This document shows positions 24,301 to 34,500 of a DNA stretch of 64,000 nt, one piece after another; the stretch's first letter is position 1; every line of letters begins with the position of its first letter. The notes beneath the pieces were generated by a model. That model had not been told where the DNA came from, searched no databases, and saw nothing but the letters and a program-made list of their open reading frames with translations. The DNA is from Apricaphanius iberus (lineage: Eukaryota > Chordata > Actinopteri > Cyprinodontiformes > Aphaniidae): the NCBI GenBank assembly GCA_028564705.1, contig JAPXFQ010002840.1, forward strand, positions 1,349,501-1,413,500, written 5' to 3'. The position numbers and the translations under genes are program-made.

Positions 24301-27172
24301 ATAGCTCTATGTTAATCATATTTGTATCTGAGGGGGCAGATGTTCCATTACATCCACTCAGGGGGGGTGGCTTAACACAGAAAGAAAGAAAGAAAGAAAC
24401 AAACAAACGTCCTGATAGCAGAAGCATGACGTAATCATTTTGAGTTTATTGTCTTACCCCTCATGGAAAAAAATAGAGGCGCAGAAGAGCTTATCGACTG
24501 TTGCTGAGAAGTATATGTCTGGTGTGAACAGGAAGGCAGCAAGTAGCACACGGTTCTGCAGCCGGTGCGACCCCCGGTGTTGACCGCATACTGAAGAGGT
24601 TCTTCATCAGTTGGATTCAGATGTGTTAGACTAGGGACATAGCTAAAGCTAACAGGACAAGTAGCCTTTGAAAACTGGAGTTTGATTTCCCTGTTGTGCA
24701 CAAATGGTTGTAGTGCATAAAACAAACACATTAAACTTGTGCATTACCTTTTCCTAATGTAAAAATGTAATATTATATGATATTTAATACTGAGCTAATG
24801 AATAGATACTGAAGTAAGCCTAGAAAGTAGGTCATAAGAGGTTGTGTTTACTTCCAGAATAATTTGTTGATTTAAAGGTAGGGATGGGTATCGATTAGGG
24901 TTTATACGATACTGGTGCCAAACCGGTACTTTTGAAACGGTGCTTAAACGGTGCTTCAAGAATGGAAAACATACAAACTTCGTCCAAAAACCCTCTTTAG
25001 TTATTTTTAGTAGAGCTGTCAAATCACAGGGTAGTTGTACATTAATCACCATTCCTAAATGTGACCAAAAAAAACTAAAGTTTTCTGTGTAAATAAAAGG
25101 ACTAATCTAGATGCAGTTGCTCTTTAAAAAAATGTTGATATAGGAAAAATCAATTTTTTGTTTTGAACTCCTTAATCACATTTACAATGTTTGTGTGGTC
25201 TCATATAAAAAATAATAGGAAATTGAGGTAGAACTAGCCAAAATATATGAATAAACTTAACATTTTGATATCATCAGACTGTATTAAATATCAGATAAAT
25301 CAGATGTAATATAAACTAATGTAATGTCACAGTTGACGATTTTCCAAAAGTAAACACTCCGCAGATTCTCCAGTTCATCACAACAGGAAATATTGTTTTA
25401 CAGTCGTGGCCAAAAGTTTTGAGAATGACACAAATATTAGTTTTCACAAAGTTTGCTGCTAAACTGCTTTCAGATCTTTGCTTCAGTTGTTTCTGTGATG
25501 TACTGAGATCATTATATCAGGCTGATTGGGTTAGAATGGCAGACTTGACATGTTAAAAAGAGGGTGATGCTAGAAATCATTGTTCTTCCATTGTTAACCA
25601 CGGTGACCTGCAAGGAAAGGCGTGCAGCCATCATTGCGTTGCATAAAAATGGCTTCATAGGCAACGATACTGGGCTACTAAGATTGCAGCTAAATCAACA
25701 ATTTATAGGATTATCAAGAACTTCAAGGAAAGAGGTTCAATTCTTGTTAAGAAGGCTTCAGGGCGTCCAAGAAAGTCCAGCAAGCGCCTGGATCGTCTCC
25801 TAAAGAGGATTCAGCTGCAGGATCGAAGTGCCACCACTGCAGAGCTTGCTCAGGAATGGCAGCAGGCAGGTGTGAGCGCATCTGCACACACAGTGAGGCG
25901 AAGACTTCTGGAAGATAGCCTGGTGTCAAGAAGGGCAGCAAATAAGCCACTTCTCTCCAAATAAACCATCAGGGACAGATTGATGTTCTGCAGAAAGTTT
26001 GGTGAATGGACTGCTGAGTACTGGGGCAAAGTCAGATTCTCCCATGATGCATCTTTCTGAATGTTTTGGGCATCAGAAAAAAGGCTTGTCTGGAGAATAG
26101 GTGAGCGCTACCATCAGTCCTGTGTCATACCAACAGTAAAGCATCCTGAGACCATTAATGTGTGGGGTTGCTTCTCATCCAAGGGAGTGGGCTTTCTTAC
26201 AATTTAGCCCAAAAACAGCCATGAATAAAGAATGATACTAAAACACCCTCCAACAGCAACTTCTTCCAACAATCCAGCAACAGTTTGTTGAAGAACAAAG
26301 CATTTTCCAGCACCACGGAGCACCGTGCTATAAGGCAAAGTGATAACTAAGTGGCTCAGGGACCAAAACGCTGATATTTTGGGTCCATGTCCTGGAAACT
26401 CCCCAGATCTTAATCCCATTGAGAACTTGTGGTCAATCCTCAAGACGCGGGTGGACAAACAAAAACCCACTAATTCTGACAAACTCCAAGAAGTGATTAT
26501 GAAAGAATGGGTTGCTATCAGTCAGGATTTGGCCCAGAAGTTGATTGAGAGCATGGTCAGTCGTACCGCAGAGGTCCTGAAAAAGAAGGGCCAACACTGC
26601 AAATACCGACTCTTTGCATAAATGTCATGTAATTGTCGATAAAAGCCTTTGAAACGTATTAAGTGCTTGTAATTATATTTCAGTACATCACAGAAAAAAC
26701 TGAAACAAAGATCTAAAAGCAGCTTAGCAGCAAACTTTGTGAAAACCAATATATAGTTGATTCTAGGAATTAATCGATCTGCGTTGGGGCGTTAATTTCA
26801 ACAGCCCTAACTTTTAGCAGTTTTTTGCAAAAAGATAGTCATGTTTACTCTTTCTGGTTATTTAGGGAATCGCTTTTGGCTGATGGGATTCACAGAATCC
26901 GTAGTGCTTGTGATCTCTGGGGGAAAAAAATAACCGAAATAAAGTAACGAAATGTGGGCTGCTTTTCGGTCTAGTTATCTGGTTATTACCATTTATGTCG
27001 GAACCGGTTCACATCCCTCATTAGAGGTAATTTCTGTATTGAATGAACATGTTGATGTAATAATATTAGATCTTTTTTTTTCCAGCTAATTGACCTGAGC
27101 TCTCCTCTGATCAAGTGGAGTCCAGAGGAAAGAAAGGAGAACAATGCTCCGCTCATCAACCTGTCTTTCTGA
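7083..27172 (+). CDS. gtse1: G2 and S phase-expressed protein 1 (GTSE1), 11 coding exons
   Basis: Coding exons: 7083-7104, 7179-7236, 10359-10980, 11065-11226, 15351-15489, 17094-17492, 17653-17704, 20807-21034, 21143-21365, 23830-23946, 27086-27172. All junctions are GT-AG, phases agree, and the sum is 2109 nt, 702 aa plus stop. The N-terminus [12 protein letters not shown] (from residue 14) and EEVFVGP in exon 3 match the conserved start of vertebrate GTSE1. Exon 4 carries [13 protein letters not shown] and SSLLGKRTL. The middle is a basic, Ser/Pro-rich disordered region suited to microtubule binding. The C-terminus has clathrin-box-like LLLDL (637-641), LLIDL (652-656), LIDL (675-678) and a weaker PLINL (696-700). 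In mammals GTSE1 is a G2/M protein that tracks microtubule plus ends, regulates p53 and binds clathrin on spindles. The start is the only ATG in exon 1 in phase. Intron 3 is only 84 bp; introns 2, 4, 7 and 10 are swollen by transposons. Confidence 0.93.
7635..7971. mobile_element. hAT MITE, family B, in GTSE1 intron 2
   Basis: The 16-bp inverted ends tagggatgcaccgaaa and tttcggtgcatcccta enclose 337 bp. A perfect 8-bp target duplication TTTTGCAC flanks it at 7627-7634 and 7972-7979, diagnostic of hAT. It has no coding capacity. Confidence 0.9.
8089..8448 (+). mobile_element. hAT MITE, family A, complete copy
   Basis: The ends are taaggatgcaatgatacc and ggtatcggtgcacccct. A perfect 8-bp duplication GTTTTAAT lies at 8081-8088 and 8449-8456. 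It is 360 bp and non-coding, and is the reference copy for related pieces at 4413-4749, 5488-5665 and about 16800-17000. Confidence 0.88.
8722..8926. repeat. Long inverted repeat (hairpin) in GTSE1 intron 2
   Basis: From 8750 the sequence ttaattagaaatattataac and then gacggttctacaagaacatg recurs inverted up to 8912, with arms of about 70 bases and a 20-40 base loop. Outer words aaaaatgga and tccattttt extend the symmetry. It is probably a palindromic MITE. If transcribed in the pre-mRNA it would form a long hairpin. Confidence 0.75.
9243..9298. repeat. (AT)n microsatellite
   Basis: About 28 uninterrupted AT units. Its length is likely polymorphic. Confidence 0.95.
9299..10221. mobile_element. 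hAT-like element inserted next to the AT repeat
   Basis: The ends taggcctgggcggt and, reversed, tagaggtgggcggtat form an imperfect inverted repeat. Flanking atatatat on both sides fits an 8-bp duplication but is uninformative inside AT repeats. No transposase domain was recognised in the 923 bp. Confidence 0.6.
11372..11771 (+). mobile_element. hAT-like MITE, family C, in GTSE1 intron 4
   Basis: The left end ggggatgtaagaaaatatcg and right end gccaatacacatcccta match the ends of the longer copy at 29441-30792. The interior gttccagtggttcaactaga is shared with it in reverse. A second partial left end of the same family starts at once at 11772 and runs to about 11858. Confidence 0.6.
12086..12715. 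mobile_element. Inverted-repeat element nested in the Tc1 copy
   Basis: The ends agcctagtttctgcttct and, reversed, agcctaaagcccagtttgtg are imperfect inverted repeats. The interior repeats gacggagacgg and ccgtctccgtcaacgg. It splits the Tc1 leader between ccagttagaatt and cccacagacc. The target duplication is unclear, so the class is open; PIF/Harbinger is one candidate. Confidence 0.55.
12808..13080 (+). pseudogene. Tc1 transposase, N-terminal fragment (helix-turn-helix region)
   Basis: The frame starts [15 protein letters not shown] and continues with [19 protein letters not shown] and [11 protein letters not shown], the paired-like DNA-binding domain of fish Tc1 transposases. It ends at a stop after about 91 residues and is followed straight away by the terminal repeat, so the DDE catalytic domain is deleted. 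It cannot be active. A decoy that binds the inverted repeats is conceivable only if expressed. Confidence 0.8.
13187..14305. mobile_element. Possible hAT-like element in GTSE1 intron 4
   Basis: The left edge tagtggtgcgctgatcc and the right edge ttatgcatcccta look like decayed hAT ends. The flanking 8-mers do not match. No domain was found inside. Confidence 0.35.
14306..15350. other. Rest of GTSE1 intron 4
   Basis: Between about 14660 and 15130 are opposed words (gtccatccacacgtaa and gttgcgtgtggatgac; ctacgtgcggacagggcctg) typical of a short hAT-like MITE, but I cannot set its edges. The rest is AT-rich intron with nothing recognisable. Confidence 0.35.
15490..17093. other. GTSE1 intron 5, with a family A remnant
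   Basis: At about 16800-17000 cttctctgcttgttacaaga, aatgaccacaaaactaaaat and ggcagagtttccgcat match the family A hAT MITE at 8089-8448 in plus orientation, without clear ends. The remaining intron is AT-rich with no feature seen. Confidence 0.5.
17870..18072 (+). repeat. Degenerate tRNA-headed SINE in GTSE1 intron 7
   Basis: A weak B-box-like ggttccattca lies at 17926-17936. The body gtcacgtgttgatgtgcccc and tgggcaagc is shared with SINE pieces at 33990-34140 and 35533-35775. The tail gtaacgcgctttaaatgg matches the usual end. Confidence 0.5.
18208..19750 (-). pseudogene. Tc1 transposase pseudogene (DD34E type), interrupted
   Basis: From [20 protein letters not shown] at 19750 the frame runs through the helix-turn-helix part, [17 protein letters not shown], and the first catalytic motif AWSDESRF, to [12 protein letters not shown] near 19060. 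After the insertion 18532-19059 it resumes with PSSDGYF, but the following segment that should hold the second catalytic Asp (the DNAP motif) is missing and the frame shifts. The C-terminal part resumes in another frame with CHKAPIISN, then [13 protein letters not shown] containing the catalytic Glu, and ends [13 protein letters not shown] at 18208. The transposase is therefore dead twice over. It would have cut and pasted the element at TA sites. Confidence 0.88.
18532..19059. mobile_element. Insertion inside the Tc1 transposase with 9-bp target duplication
   Basis: GGTACATGG occurs at 18523-18531 and again at 19060-19068, exactly where the transposase frame is split. The 528-bp insert starts catagactgtaaaa and ends agccagcggccatt. 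Nine bases would suit a Mutator-like element, but clear long inverted ends are not seen, so the class is uncertain. The interior repeats gggcaccagg and tggtgcccagg in inverted orientation. Confidence 0.75.
19901..20806. other. Rest of GTSE1 intron 7
   Basis: AT-rich. The stretch 20095-20240 (cctatattgtcccacatggg) looks like a repeat tail, and similar words recur near 39548. Nothing else is identified. Confidence 0.3.
21366..23829. other. GTSE1 intron 9
   Basis: The stretch 21945-22040 (ggccttatttatatagcac, gtgctttacatgattca) resembles a common teleost LINE/SINE tail. The 21880-21940 and 23440-23530 parts resemble the aagtattt/actcaagtaaaa MITE also seen at 44478-44660. The rest is AT-rich, without exon signals. 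Confidence 0.4.
25402..26743 (+). mobile_element. Tc1-like transposon, innermost element of the nest
   Basis: The left end cagtcgtggccaaaagtttt follows TA at 25400-25401. The terminal region ttcacaaagtttgctgctaa recurs inverted near 26680-26743, where the outermost bases have been lost. The same family is present reversed at 45345-46128. Confidence 0.8.
25600..26622 (+). pseudogene. Tc1 transposase pseudogene
   Basis: Fragments in shifting frames spell a Tc1 transposase: [16 protein letters not shown], then [46 protein letters not shown] in place of the first DESxF motif, [16 protein letters not shown], and an intact C-terminal run from about 26340 with [20 protein letters not shown] and [13 protein letters not shown] at 26622. 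Several in-frame stops interrupt it. The first catalytic position reads HDASF instead of DESxF, so besides the stops the active site has changed. Confidence 0.85.
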
Positions 27173-27389
27173 TCTTCCTGAAGCTCGAAACGTCTCTGGT
27201 TAATCGCTTGGAACAACAGATTTCCGTCTTCAGAAACCCAGGACGGAGTCAAATCAATGAATTATCAGAGAAGTCTTCAGTAAACCAGAGGATTATGTTG
27301 GAAATTATAAAAATAATTGTGAGACTATTTTAATTTTCTTGAACTGATTTTACTTTTATTTGTCTCCTACTTGCTGCTTTTATGGTCTG

Positions 27390-27395
27390 AATAAA
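27390..27395 (+). terminator. Polyadenylation signal of GTSE1
   Basis: AATAAA lies about 218 bases after the stop codon, within a short AT-rich 3' UTR. Confidence 0.65.
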
Positions 27396-27399
27396 TGTT

Positions 27400-28640
27400 A
27401 AAGTAAAAACTGTAAACTTCTTAGCATTTTTTCTGCCAATGTTCTGGTGAGCCAAACTACAAATCCTTCTACTCAACGAAATCCTCTGTATAAATGTACA
27501 CTCATTTCTACCACTTCGTACTGAACGCGTACGAGTATGCAGCTGAAGAAACACTGGAATTATCTGGGTTGCTGCTGCAGTTTTTACAACCAGTCTTTAT
27601 GGTTATTTGAAGACATAAGAACACGATTAAGTATAAAATTATTTTAAAGAAAAATCAGTCTGAGTAGTTTATTTTTTTTTTATGTATTTTACCTGCAATG
27701 TGTACTATGAGGAAGGAGACTATCCCTTTATAGCTTGCTAACATCGTTGAGACTCATCTTGTACTTATTCTACAGTTTGCCTACAGCAAATCAAGATCAG
27801 GGCTTTGGCTAAATTAAAAATATATATATTTTTAGTCAGTCCTGGGTGGTTTTACTGGTTTCTTTGAATCTCAGGTTGTCCTACTACAAAAGATCATCCC
27901 TATTCTGAAATTGCCGCCTCAGCGTTTTGCAAGTAATGGGGAGTTATTTTCCTAGAATGCTAAAATTGGTTTTATGCCAAACGGTTCCTGTTTTGATGTC
28001 CGAATAAAATACCTAAAAAAAAAATTAGTTTTTATGGAAAAAGTTGAATATTTTGTCGTCATGTTGATGTAGATTCTCAGTCATCCAGGACTGGTAGTCT
28101 TGAGAGTTTAAATCAAGGCAAGTGGACTTTTCTTGTCTTGAAAATATTTCATCTAATCCAAGAGGCTTCTTCAGTTCAAGATGAGACGTTTTGTCATTCA
28201 TTTCGGAAAGTGAAACTCTAATTCATAAAGTGAAATATTTTAAGCCTTTATTTCTTATAATTTTGACGATTGTGGTTTAAGGATAATGAAAACTCTAAAA
28301 CTGAAAACCCGCGGACAATTAAAATATCGTGGAGTTAAATACAGTTGAAACCAGATATGTACATGCACTAAAGAAAAAAGAAAACTTTACTATTAAGTGT
28401 GAAAATTGTTGTAAACTTTTGTTTTTGTTTCAGATCAATAAATATCTTTATGTATTTGTGACATTTCAGATTAATTTTTTTATTTTTATACTAAACTCAA
28501 AGCATCCGCACAGTTTTTCCCAGGTATAAATTGCTTCACTTTGGTTCAATTGTCTCAGGTTAAATATGCAAAAGCCTGCAGACTTTGCATGGTCAGGAGA
28601 CAATCATTGATACTTAAGCCACAAGTGGCTCATAGCTAAC
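27400..28640. other. Intergenic stretch with a decayed repeat tail
   Basis: At about 28055-28205 the sequence tagattctcagtcatccagg and ccaagaggcttcttcagttc belongs to a frequent fish retroelement terminal region; I cannot name the family with certainty. The remainder is AT-rich with no gene. Confidence 0.35.
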
Positions 28641-29045
28641 GAGGCTGGCCGTTCAGAGTGATGTGTCCAAGCATATCAATGGAAACTCTAGTGGAAGGGC
28701 CAAATGTGGCAGGAGAAGATGCACCAGCAGAAGAAATGAGCGTTGGTTTCAGTGGATTATCAAACGGAAGATTCAAGAATCTGGCAGAGATGCAGAATGA
28801 GTGGAATGAAAACACCAAATTCAGGAGAAATCTGCGAGATGGGCTACAACTGTTGGGTTCCTCTGGTCAAACCACGCCTGAGCCACTGTAGGAATTGCCT
28901 TAACTGGGCCAAGGACAAGAAGCACTGGTTTGTTGGCCAGAGGTCCAAGGTCCTCTGGACTGGAGAGGAACAGAAACCAAACTGCTTGAAGTCCAGTGTG
29001 AAATATCACACACGATTTTGGGGACAATGTCTGGTGCAGGTGTTG
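28640..29045 (+). pseudogene. Tc1 transposase remnant, middle part
   Basis: Shifted frames spell LNWAKDKKHW then RSKVLWTGEEQK, which correspond to the Tc1 segment before and at the first catalytic motif (usual form W-K-VLW-DESKF); the Asp is now Gly. An upstream piece SGRAKCGRRR is in another frame. No terminal repeats were recognised. Confidence 0.55.
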
Positions 29046-29440
29046 GTGAACTAATCGACATGTAAAAAATTCCCTCTGTCTCTTTACTGACGTTTCGCAA
29101 ATGCAAAAAAAACATGTTCATATCGTTTGATCTTAGTCAAAAAGTATTTACTCTGATTTTATATTTGACAGTGAAGAGGAAAATGTGTTGATATCTTCTT
29201 TACGGAAGTGTATGTAAATATCTGGTTCCAACAGTATCTAGGATCAGCTTTTCCAATTAGTTTTATTATTGCGGCATAAAGTGACGAGACGATAACAATG
29301 GACAATACTTTGTGTTTTATATATGAACATGTAATATACTTGAAATACTTGAGCCGATGACCTCTTTTAATGTTTAAGTTAATAGTCTCCATATTTCATG
29401 AGGGTTTTTTGATATATATTAAAAATCTTATTTTGAACAT

Positions 29441-30792
29441 TAAAGATGTGTATTGGCAAGAATCAGGCGATACGATATGTATCACGATACAGAGGAAACA
29501 ATACGATATATCACGGTACGATGAGTAATACTATACGTTGCAATTTTTAAAAACAATTTTTACTGTAGAAAACCTGTCAAAGAATCCTAAACTCTCCAAA
29601 GGGGAGCCTAAGTCACACCCTTCTACGTCCTGTCCATGGGTCCTCAAATGCCCCAAAAAATTAATGAGTCAGGGGAGCCATAAAAGTTATTTTCTGATCC
29701 TTTTGAAATGCGCTGTGGATCGAACATCTGATGTCCGTGAATTTTAAAAAATTAATTTTGACGCAGAAAAAAACGCAGATTTTCCACCGAAGGCAAAAGT
29801 TACTTTAGGTTTTGCATGAAAACGTTTAGCGGACTACAACTGCAGAAGCAGGAGAGCGAGGGTCGTAGCCTCCCGGACGAAGCATTAAACACGGAGAAAA
29901 CCTCTATAAATCTGACAATGTGGAAAGTAGCAACTATGTCGGGGATAAAGCAGTCGGTGGAGTGAGAGCCAGCATGGAGGAGAAGCTCTACCAGCTCTAG
30001 GTGAGTGTTTTACGTGCTATAGCTAGTGCTAGCTCCCGTTAGCAAAATGGCGTCATATATGCCACTTCTGATTTGTAGGCATTTTAAATGCGAATTTTTA
30101 GAATCAATCCTCCCACCCCAAAATTTACGCACCACGCACCTAGGAAAATTTGTAACTACGCGGACGGTCCCGCGCTGAAAAACACGGCGGACTGGCAAGA
30201 GCTCATATTGCCGGAGGTTCGTAAATAGACATCTTTATGATTCGGCCGATAGAGATCACTGTGATCAACTGTGTTTTAATGGAAGAGAGTCTTTTTTCCT
30301 AAGTTAACAGCATAAAAGTTCTGCTTTGTTTAAGCTCACTGGTGTCACCATCTTGTTAACAACAGTGATTACTACTTCCACTATGGTGTAGTGTTGTATG
30401 CATGCCGTAGAGCCCTACGCTGCCCCCTACAGTCTTCAAGAATATTGGCCTTCAGCAGGGACAAGCCGCAAAAAGTATAAACGTTGCTCGGAGGCGTCTC
30501 GGCCGGTTCCGCACGTCTCGTTTCCGCGCGGAATGTTCATGCGGCGAGCATTAACCAAGCTTTAGGCTCCCCATAAGTTACTAGTTCTAGTTGATCCACT
30601 GGAAGGAAGGAGGTAAAAAAGCCACCAAGTACCAGTCCTGTTTTCAATTTTACTGCAAAAATGATTATTGTTTGTCAGAATTTCATTGAAATTCTAAAAC
30701 ATAGAAAATTCGATTCTTTGCTCTTGAATACCGATATATCGTGACATAAATATCACGATATATTGGCATATCAATCTTTTCTTACATCCCTA
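29441..30792 (-). mobile_element. hAT-like element, family C, long copy with nested element
   Basis: The left edge aaagatgtgtattggcaag and right edge tcttttcttacatcccta are the reverse of the 11372-11771 copy. Flanking 8-mers ttgaacat (29433-29440) and gtgaacat (30793-30800) agree at 7 of 8. It is longer because of the insertion 29601-30572. Confidence 0.7.
29601..30572. mobile_element. Element with ggggagcctaa inverted ends nested in the hAT copy
   Basis: ggggagccta at 29601 is mirrored by taggctcccc ending at 30572. The interior is more GC-rich than its surroundings (cctcccggacgaagc, gcacgtctcgtttccgcgcg). No coding domain is seen and the target duplication is unclear. Confidence 0.5.
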
Positions 30793-30799
30793 GTGAACA

Positions 30800-31460
30800 T
30801 TGATTTAGCATAGTTTTAAAAACTGTAAGTCAAATATTATCTGCCCAGGCTAATTTTTTGCAGTGTGCAGTTAATAGCTGTGTCATCAGAATCTCCCACC
30901 TGAACTCTGAAAGCTCCTCCAGAGTTGCATCTGGATTCCTGGATTCCTGGCTCCTTCCTTTAATAATGCTCCATGTGTTTACAGATTATATTTATTTTGG
31001 GGGTCTGAATACATATGCATGTCAGACTGTTCAAATTTTTATTTAAAAAGAGGGGGGGGGGACTAGTTTTCTTTACACTTACCTACGTGTATTCTTCTTG
31101 TGGTTGGTCGCATAAAATCCTGATAGAGTACAATAAAGTTTTTTTTGCAAAATTCAAAAAAGTCAGTGGGGTATAAGTTTAGGCGCAGGATTTTGTACTT
31201 GTAGCCGTCCTTAGAAAGAAAGTTGAAACCAGCAGAGACGACACAGGATGACCCGTGGAGAAACCCAGAAGATAAAATAATAATAATTTAAAAAGAAAGT
31301 CAACCCAGCCCCCAAAGCATCCACAGTTAATCTTTGGGAAGTATTTTGCTTATTCATGTGTATTCTTAGTGTGCTCAACATGGGAAAAAGCAGGCTGTTT
31401 TCAAGGCAATATGCCTGTTATCACCAACCACACTTTTTTTTTCCAAGTGTGTAAATATAC
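30800..31460. other. Intergenic stretch before the astacin gene
   Basis: AT-rich, with a G9 run near 31053. No feature recognised. Confidence 0.3.
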
Positions 31461-31467
31461 TAAAGTG

Positions 31468-31473
31468 TATAAA
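31468..31473 (+). promoter_or_regulatory. TATA box of the astacin gene
   Basis: TATAAA lies 56 bases before the start codon, which would place transcription start near 31498 and give a short 5' UTR. A TATA promoter suits a gene expressed strongly in one tissue or stage. Confidence 0.5.
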
Positions 31474-31528
31474 GCAGGAGTTTCAGTAGAGTTGCAGGTT
31501 TTCATGCTATATTCTGCAGGCTGGTAAC

Positions 31529-34500
31529 ATGGTCTCATTGAAAGTCCTCGTCATCCTGGTGGTCTTCACGTCGTGCCGGGCAGAGGAGGAGAAGGTGAGG
31601 ATGTTCTGTCAGAGTTGAATTTACGTGACAAAATGAAGTAATGAAATACATGTGGGGTAAATTTCAATTTCAATACTACAGTTTCTTTACTATTAATGGT
31701 GTAGACAATGCGGATTATCTTGTAGTACACATTAAATTATGTAAATAGCCTTGAAATGAAATTATATCACAATGAAGATATTACAAATAACAAGGGGCGA
31801 CCGTGGCTCAGTTGGGTGTTGTGATTGGAAGATTGCCGGTTCGAGCCCCGGCTCCTTGGGGAAGACACTTCCCCGGTTGCCTACTGGTGGTGGCGCCAGA
31901 GTCCGGCAGCTTCGCCTCTGTCGGCGCCCCAGGCCAGCTGTGCGGGTTATCAGGCAAGAGGAGGGGTTGCCAGTCCATATAGCAATCAAATGTAATTTAT
32001 GTAACTACAGTATATTTTAATCTATCCGTATGATTAAGTTCCGCTAGATTCTGTTGATTTGATTACATATTAATAGAGATGAATTAGAGTTGCTTGTCTT
32101 GTAAGATTTCTTTCTTTCACCTCCAGAATATTGCTAAAATTAGAAACATCCTCTCCAGGAGTGATGCAGGGAAACTAGTCCATGCATTTGTGACTTCGAG
32201 GCTGAACTACTGTAATTCCTTATTATCAGGAAGTCCACAAAATGCAATAAAAGCCTTCAGTTGATCCAAAATGCTGCAGCAAGAGTTCTGATGAACATTA
32301 AAAATTTCTCCTGTTTTAGCTTCTCTCCATTGGCTGCCTGTTAAATCCAGAATAGAGTTTAAGATCCTCCTCCTTACGTATAAAGCCCTTAATAATCAGC
32401 TCCATCATACATCAGAGATCTGATTGTTCCATATGTTCCTAACAGAGCACTTCATTCTCAGAATGCAGGTCTACTGGTAGTTCCTAGGATTTCTAAAAGT
32501 AGAATAGGAGGCAGATCTTTTAGTTTTCAGGCTCCTCTCCTGTGGAACCAGCTCCCAGTTTTAGTCCACGAGGCAGATACTCTGTCTGTTTATAAGACTA
32601 GGCTTAAAATCTTCCTTTTTGATAAAGCTTATAGTTAGAATGGCTTAGGTTATCCTGAGCTGTTTTTGTAGTTATGCTGCTATAGGTTTAGACTGTTGGA
32701 CGACAGACTGACCACATTTCTTCTCTCCAATACTTTTCGTTTCTACTACTCTCCAGATATATTTTTTCTGCTGTTATTGCCCATATTAACCCCGTTTTCT
32801 CTCACCCTGCAACCACATTCTAAAGTATTTACTACATACTGCTAGTAGCTACTTCTTGCCCATTGATCCAGTAAGTACTGCATAGCAAACGAGTGGGTAG
32901 TAGGCATGAAATCGGACGTACTGCTCCACCATTTTACCAGGATGTTTATGATACGTTAAGTCACCTGTGGTCCCGTCCTCGTCATAGCTGACATCACTCT
33001 TCTTCTACGATTTTGGGGCTTCCGCTGCATTGTGGGATAGCGTAGCATACATCAGATTTCACTGTGGCGGTAGTACACATCCAGGAACTTCATGTCTACT
33101 TGGACAGTTCAAACTAGAGATTCGGACGTACTACATCGCTCGCTTACTTATTTTCGGCTACTATTAGTAGGGATAGTAGGGGTATTCGGATGCAGGGTGA
33201 GTATTTTTCTCCCCATAGAAGCTCCACATGGTCTGGTACCCTGCTCAACTATAACGCCCCCTGCTGCTTTTGTGAACATCGGTCCAGTTGATGCTCAAAG
33301 TGACCGAGCATCCTCGATGCTGTCTCTTCTCTGTCTTCTCAGACCCCCAGACTGTCGTGGCAGATGACCACTTGTACTCAGCCAGGTTCTGCTGGAGGTT
33401 TCTTCCTGTTAAAGGAGAGTTTTTCCTCTCCACTGTCGCTACATGCTTGCTCAGTATGAGAGATTGCTGAGGAATTGCTGTGGTTGGAGTCTGCATTATC
33501 CGGGCACAACCTCATGTTGATGACTCAACGCAATCTTCTGGGTTTCCTTAGATAGAAAACTTTTAACTGATTGGAATGTTTGTATAATTGTATTGAAACG
33601 ACTTTTGTTTTAAAGTGCCTTTAGATGACATTTGTTGAGAATTGGCGCTATATAAATAAAAGTGAATTAAATTTAATTAAGGCGTGTTCCCGAGCATAAA
33701 CGAGCATGCAGCCTGTTGAATGTGAGGTGTAGCCAATCAGAACGCAGCGGCGAAGTCGGTAGCGCTGTCGGTAGCGCTGTCGTTTTGCTTGGAGAAGACC
33801 TGGGTTCAAATCCTGGCTTTCCGTATGGAGTTTGCATGTTCTCCCTGTCCATGCCGGGTTTCCCTTTGGGTACTCTGGCTTCCTCCCAGATTCCAGAAAC
33901 ATGACTGTTAGATTAATTGTCCTAAAGAGTGAGTGTGGGCATGCATGGCTGTTTGAATAATAGATTAGGGATGGATTTAATAATCAAATCATTTTAAATA
34001 TGAGGATTTAAACGCAGCTACTTCAAGATTTCCCTGTCACATGTTGATGTGCTCTTGGGCAAGACTCTAAAATTAAGCATTCCATGTATTGGTATATAAA
34101 TGCTGCTGGATGGCTATGGCTCTGTTGTAAAAGCTAAAAGATATTATCATTTATTCCCATCAATGCTCCAGACAAACTCTAACTCAAAAAGTTTTTTACA
34201 TCCCTGTTATTTGCAGCATTTTTTAAATTTCTTGTAAGTAGTCTCATTTTTCCTTGCAGAAATATGTTCATGCACATTTTGAAAAAGCTTTTTGTAACAT
34301 CCTGTTCAGTTTCACATTTTTTTTTCTGTCTGTCTGACCCAGGAACTGTCTGTGTCTGAGCTCCTGTGGAGGGCCAATAAGGATGTTGGTGAGAATCTCA
34401 AAACATTAGTCGTAATATAAGTTAGAAAGGATCAGAAAGGTCTGGTTCGTTTGTTTCTCCTTAGTTGCTCTTTCACTGATGTATAATCAACAACTGCACT

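Larger units (their letters stand above)
25011..26809. mobile_element. Middle hAT-like element of the nest
   Basis: The ends tagagctgtcaaatcac and tttcaacagcccta are inverted. The flanks ATTTTTAG (25003-25010) and ACTTTTAG (26810-26817) match at 7 of 8 bases. It carries the Tc1 copy 25402-26743. Confidence 0.65.
24879..27019. mobile_element. Outer hAT-like element of a three-level nest in GTSE1 intron 10
   Basis: The left end tagggatgggtatcgatta and the right end ggaaccggttcacatccctc are decayed inverted repeats. Flanking tttaaagg and attagagg agree at 6 of 8 bases. Its interior is interrupted by the element at 25011-26809. Confidence 0.6.

Noticed and set aside
31804..31848. A functional tRNA gene
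   Set aside because: A and B boxes are present, but the sequence cannot fold into a complete cloverleaf and continues into a SINE body.
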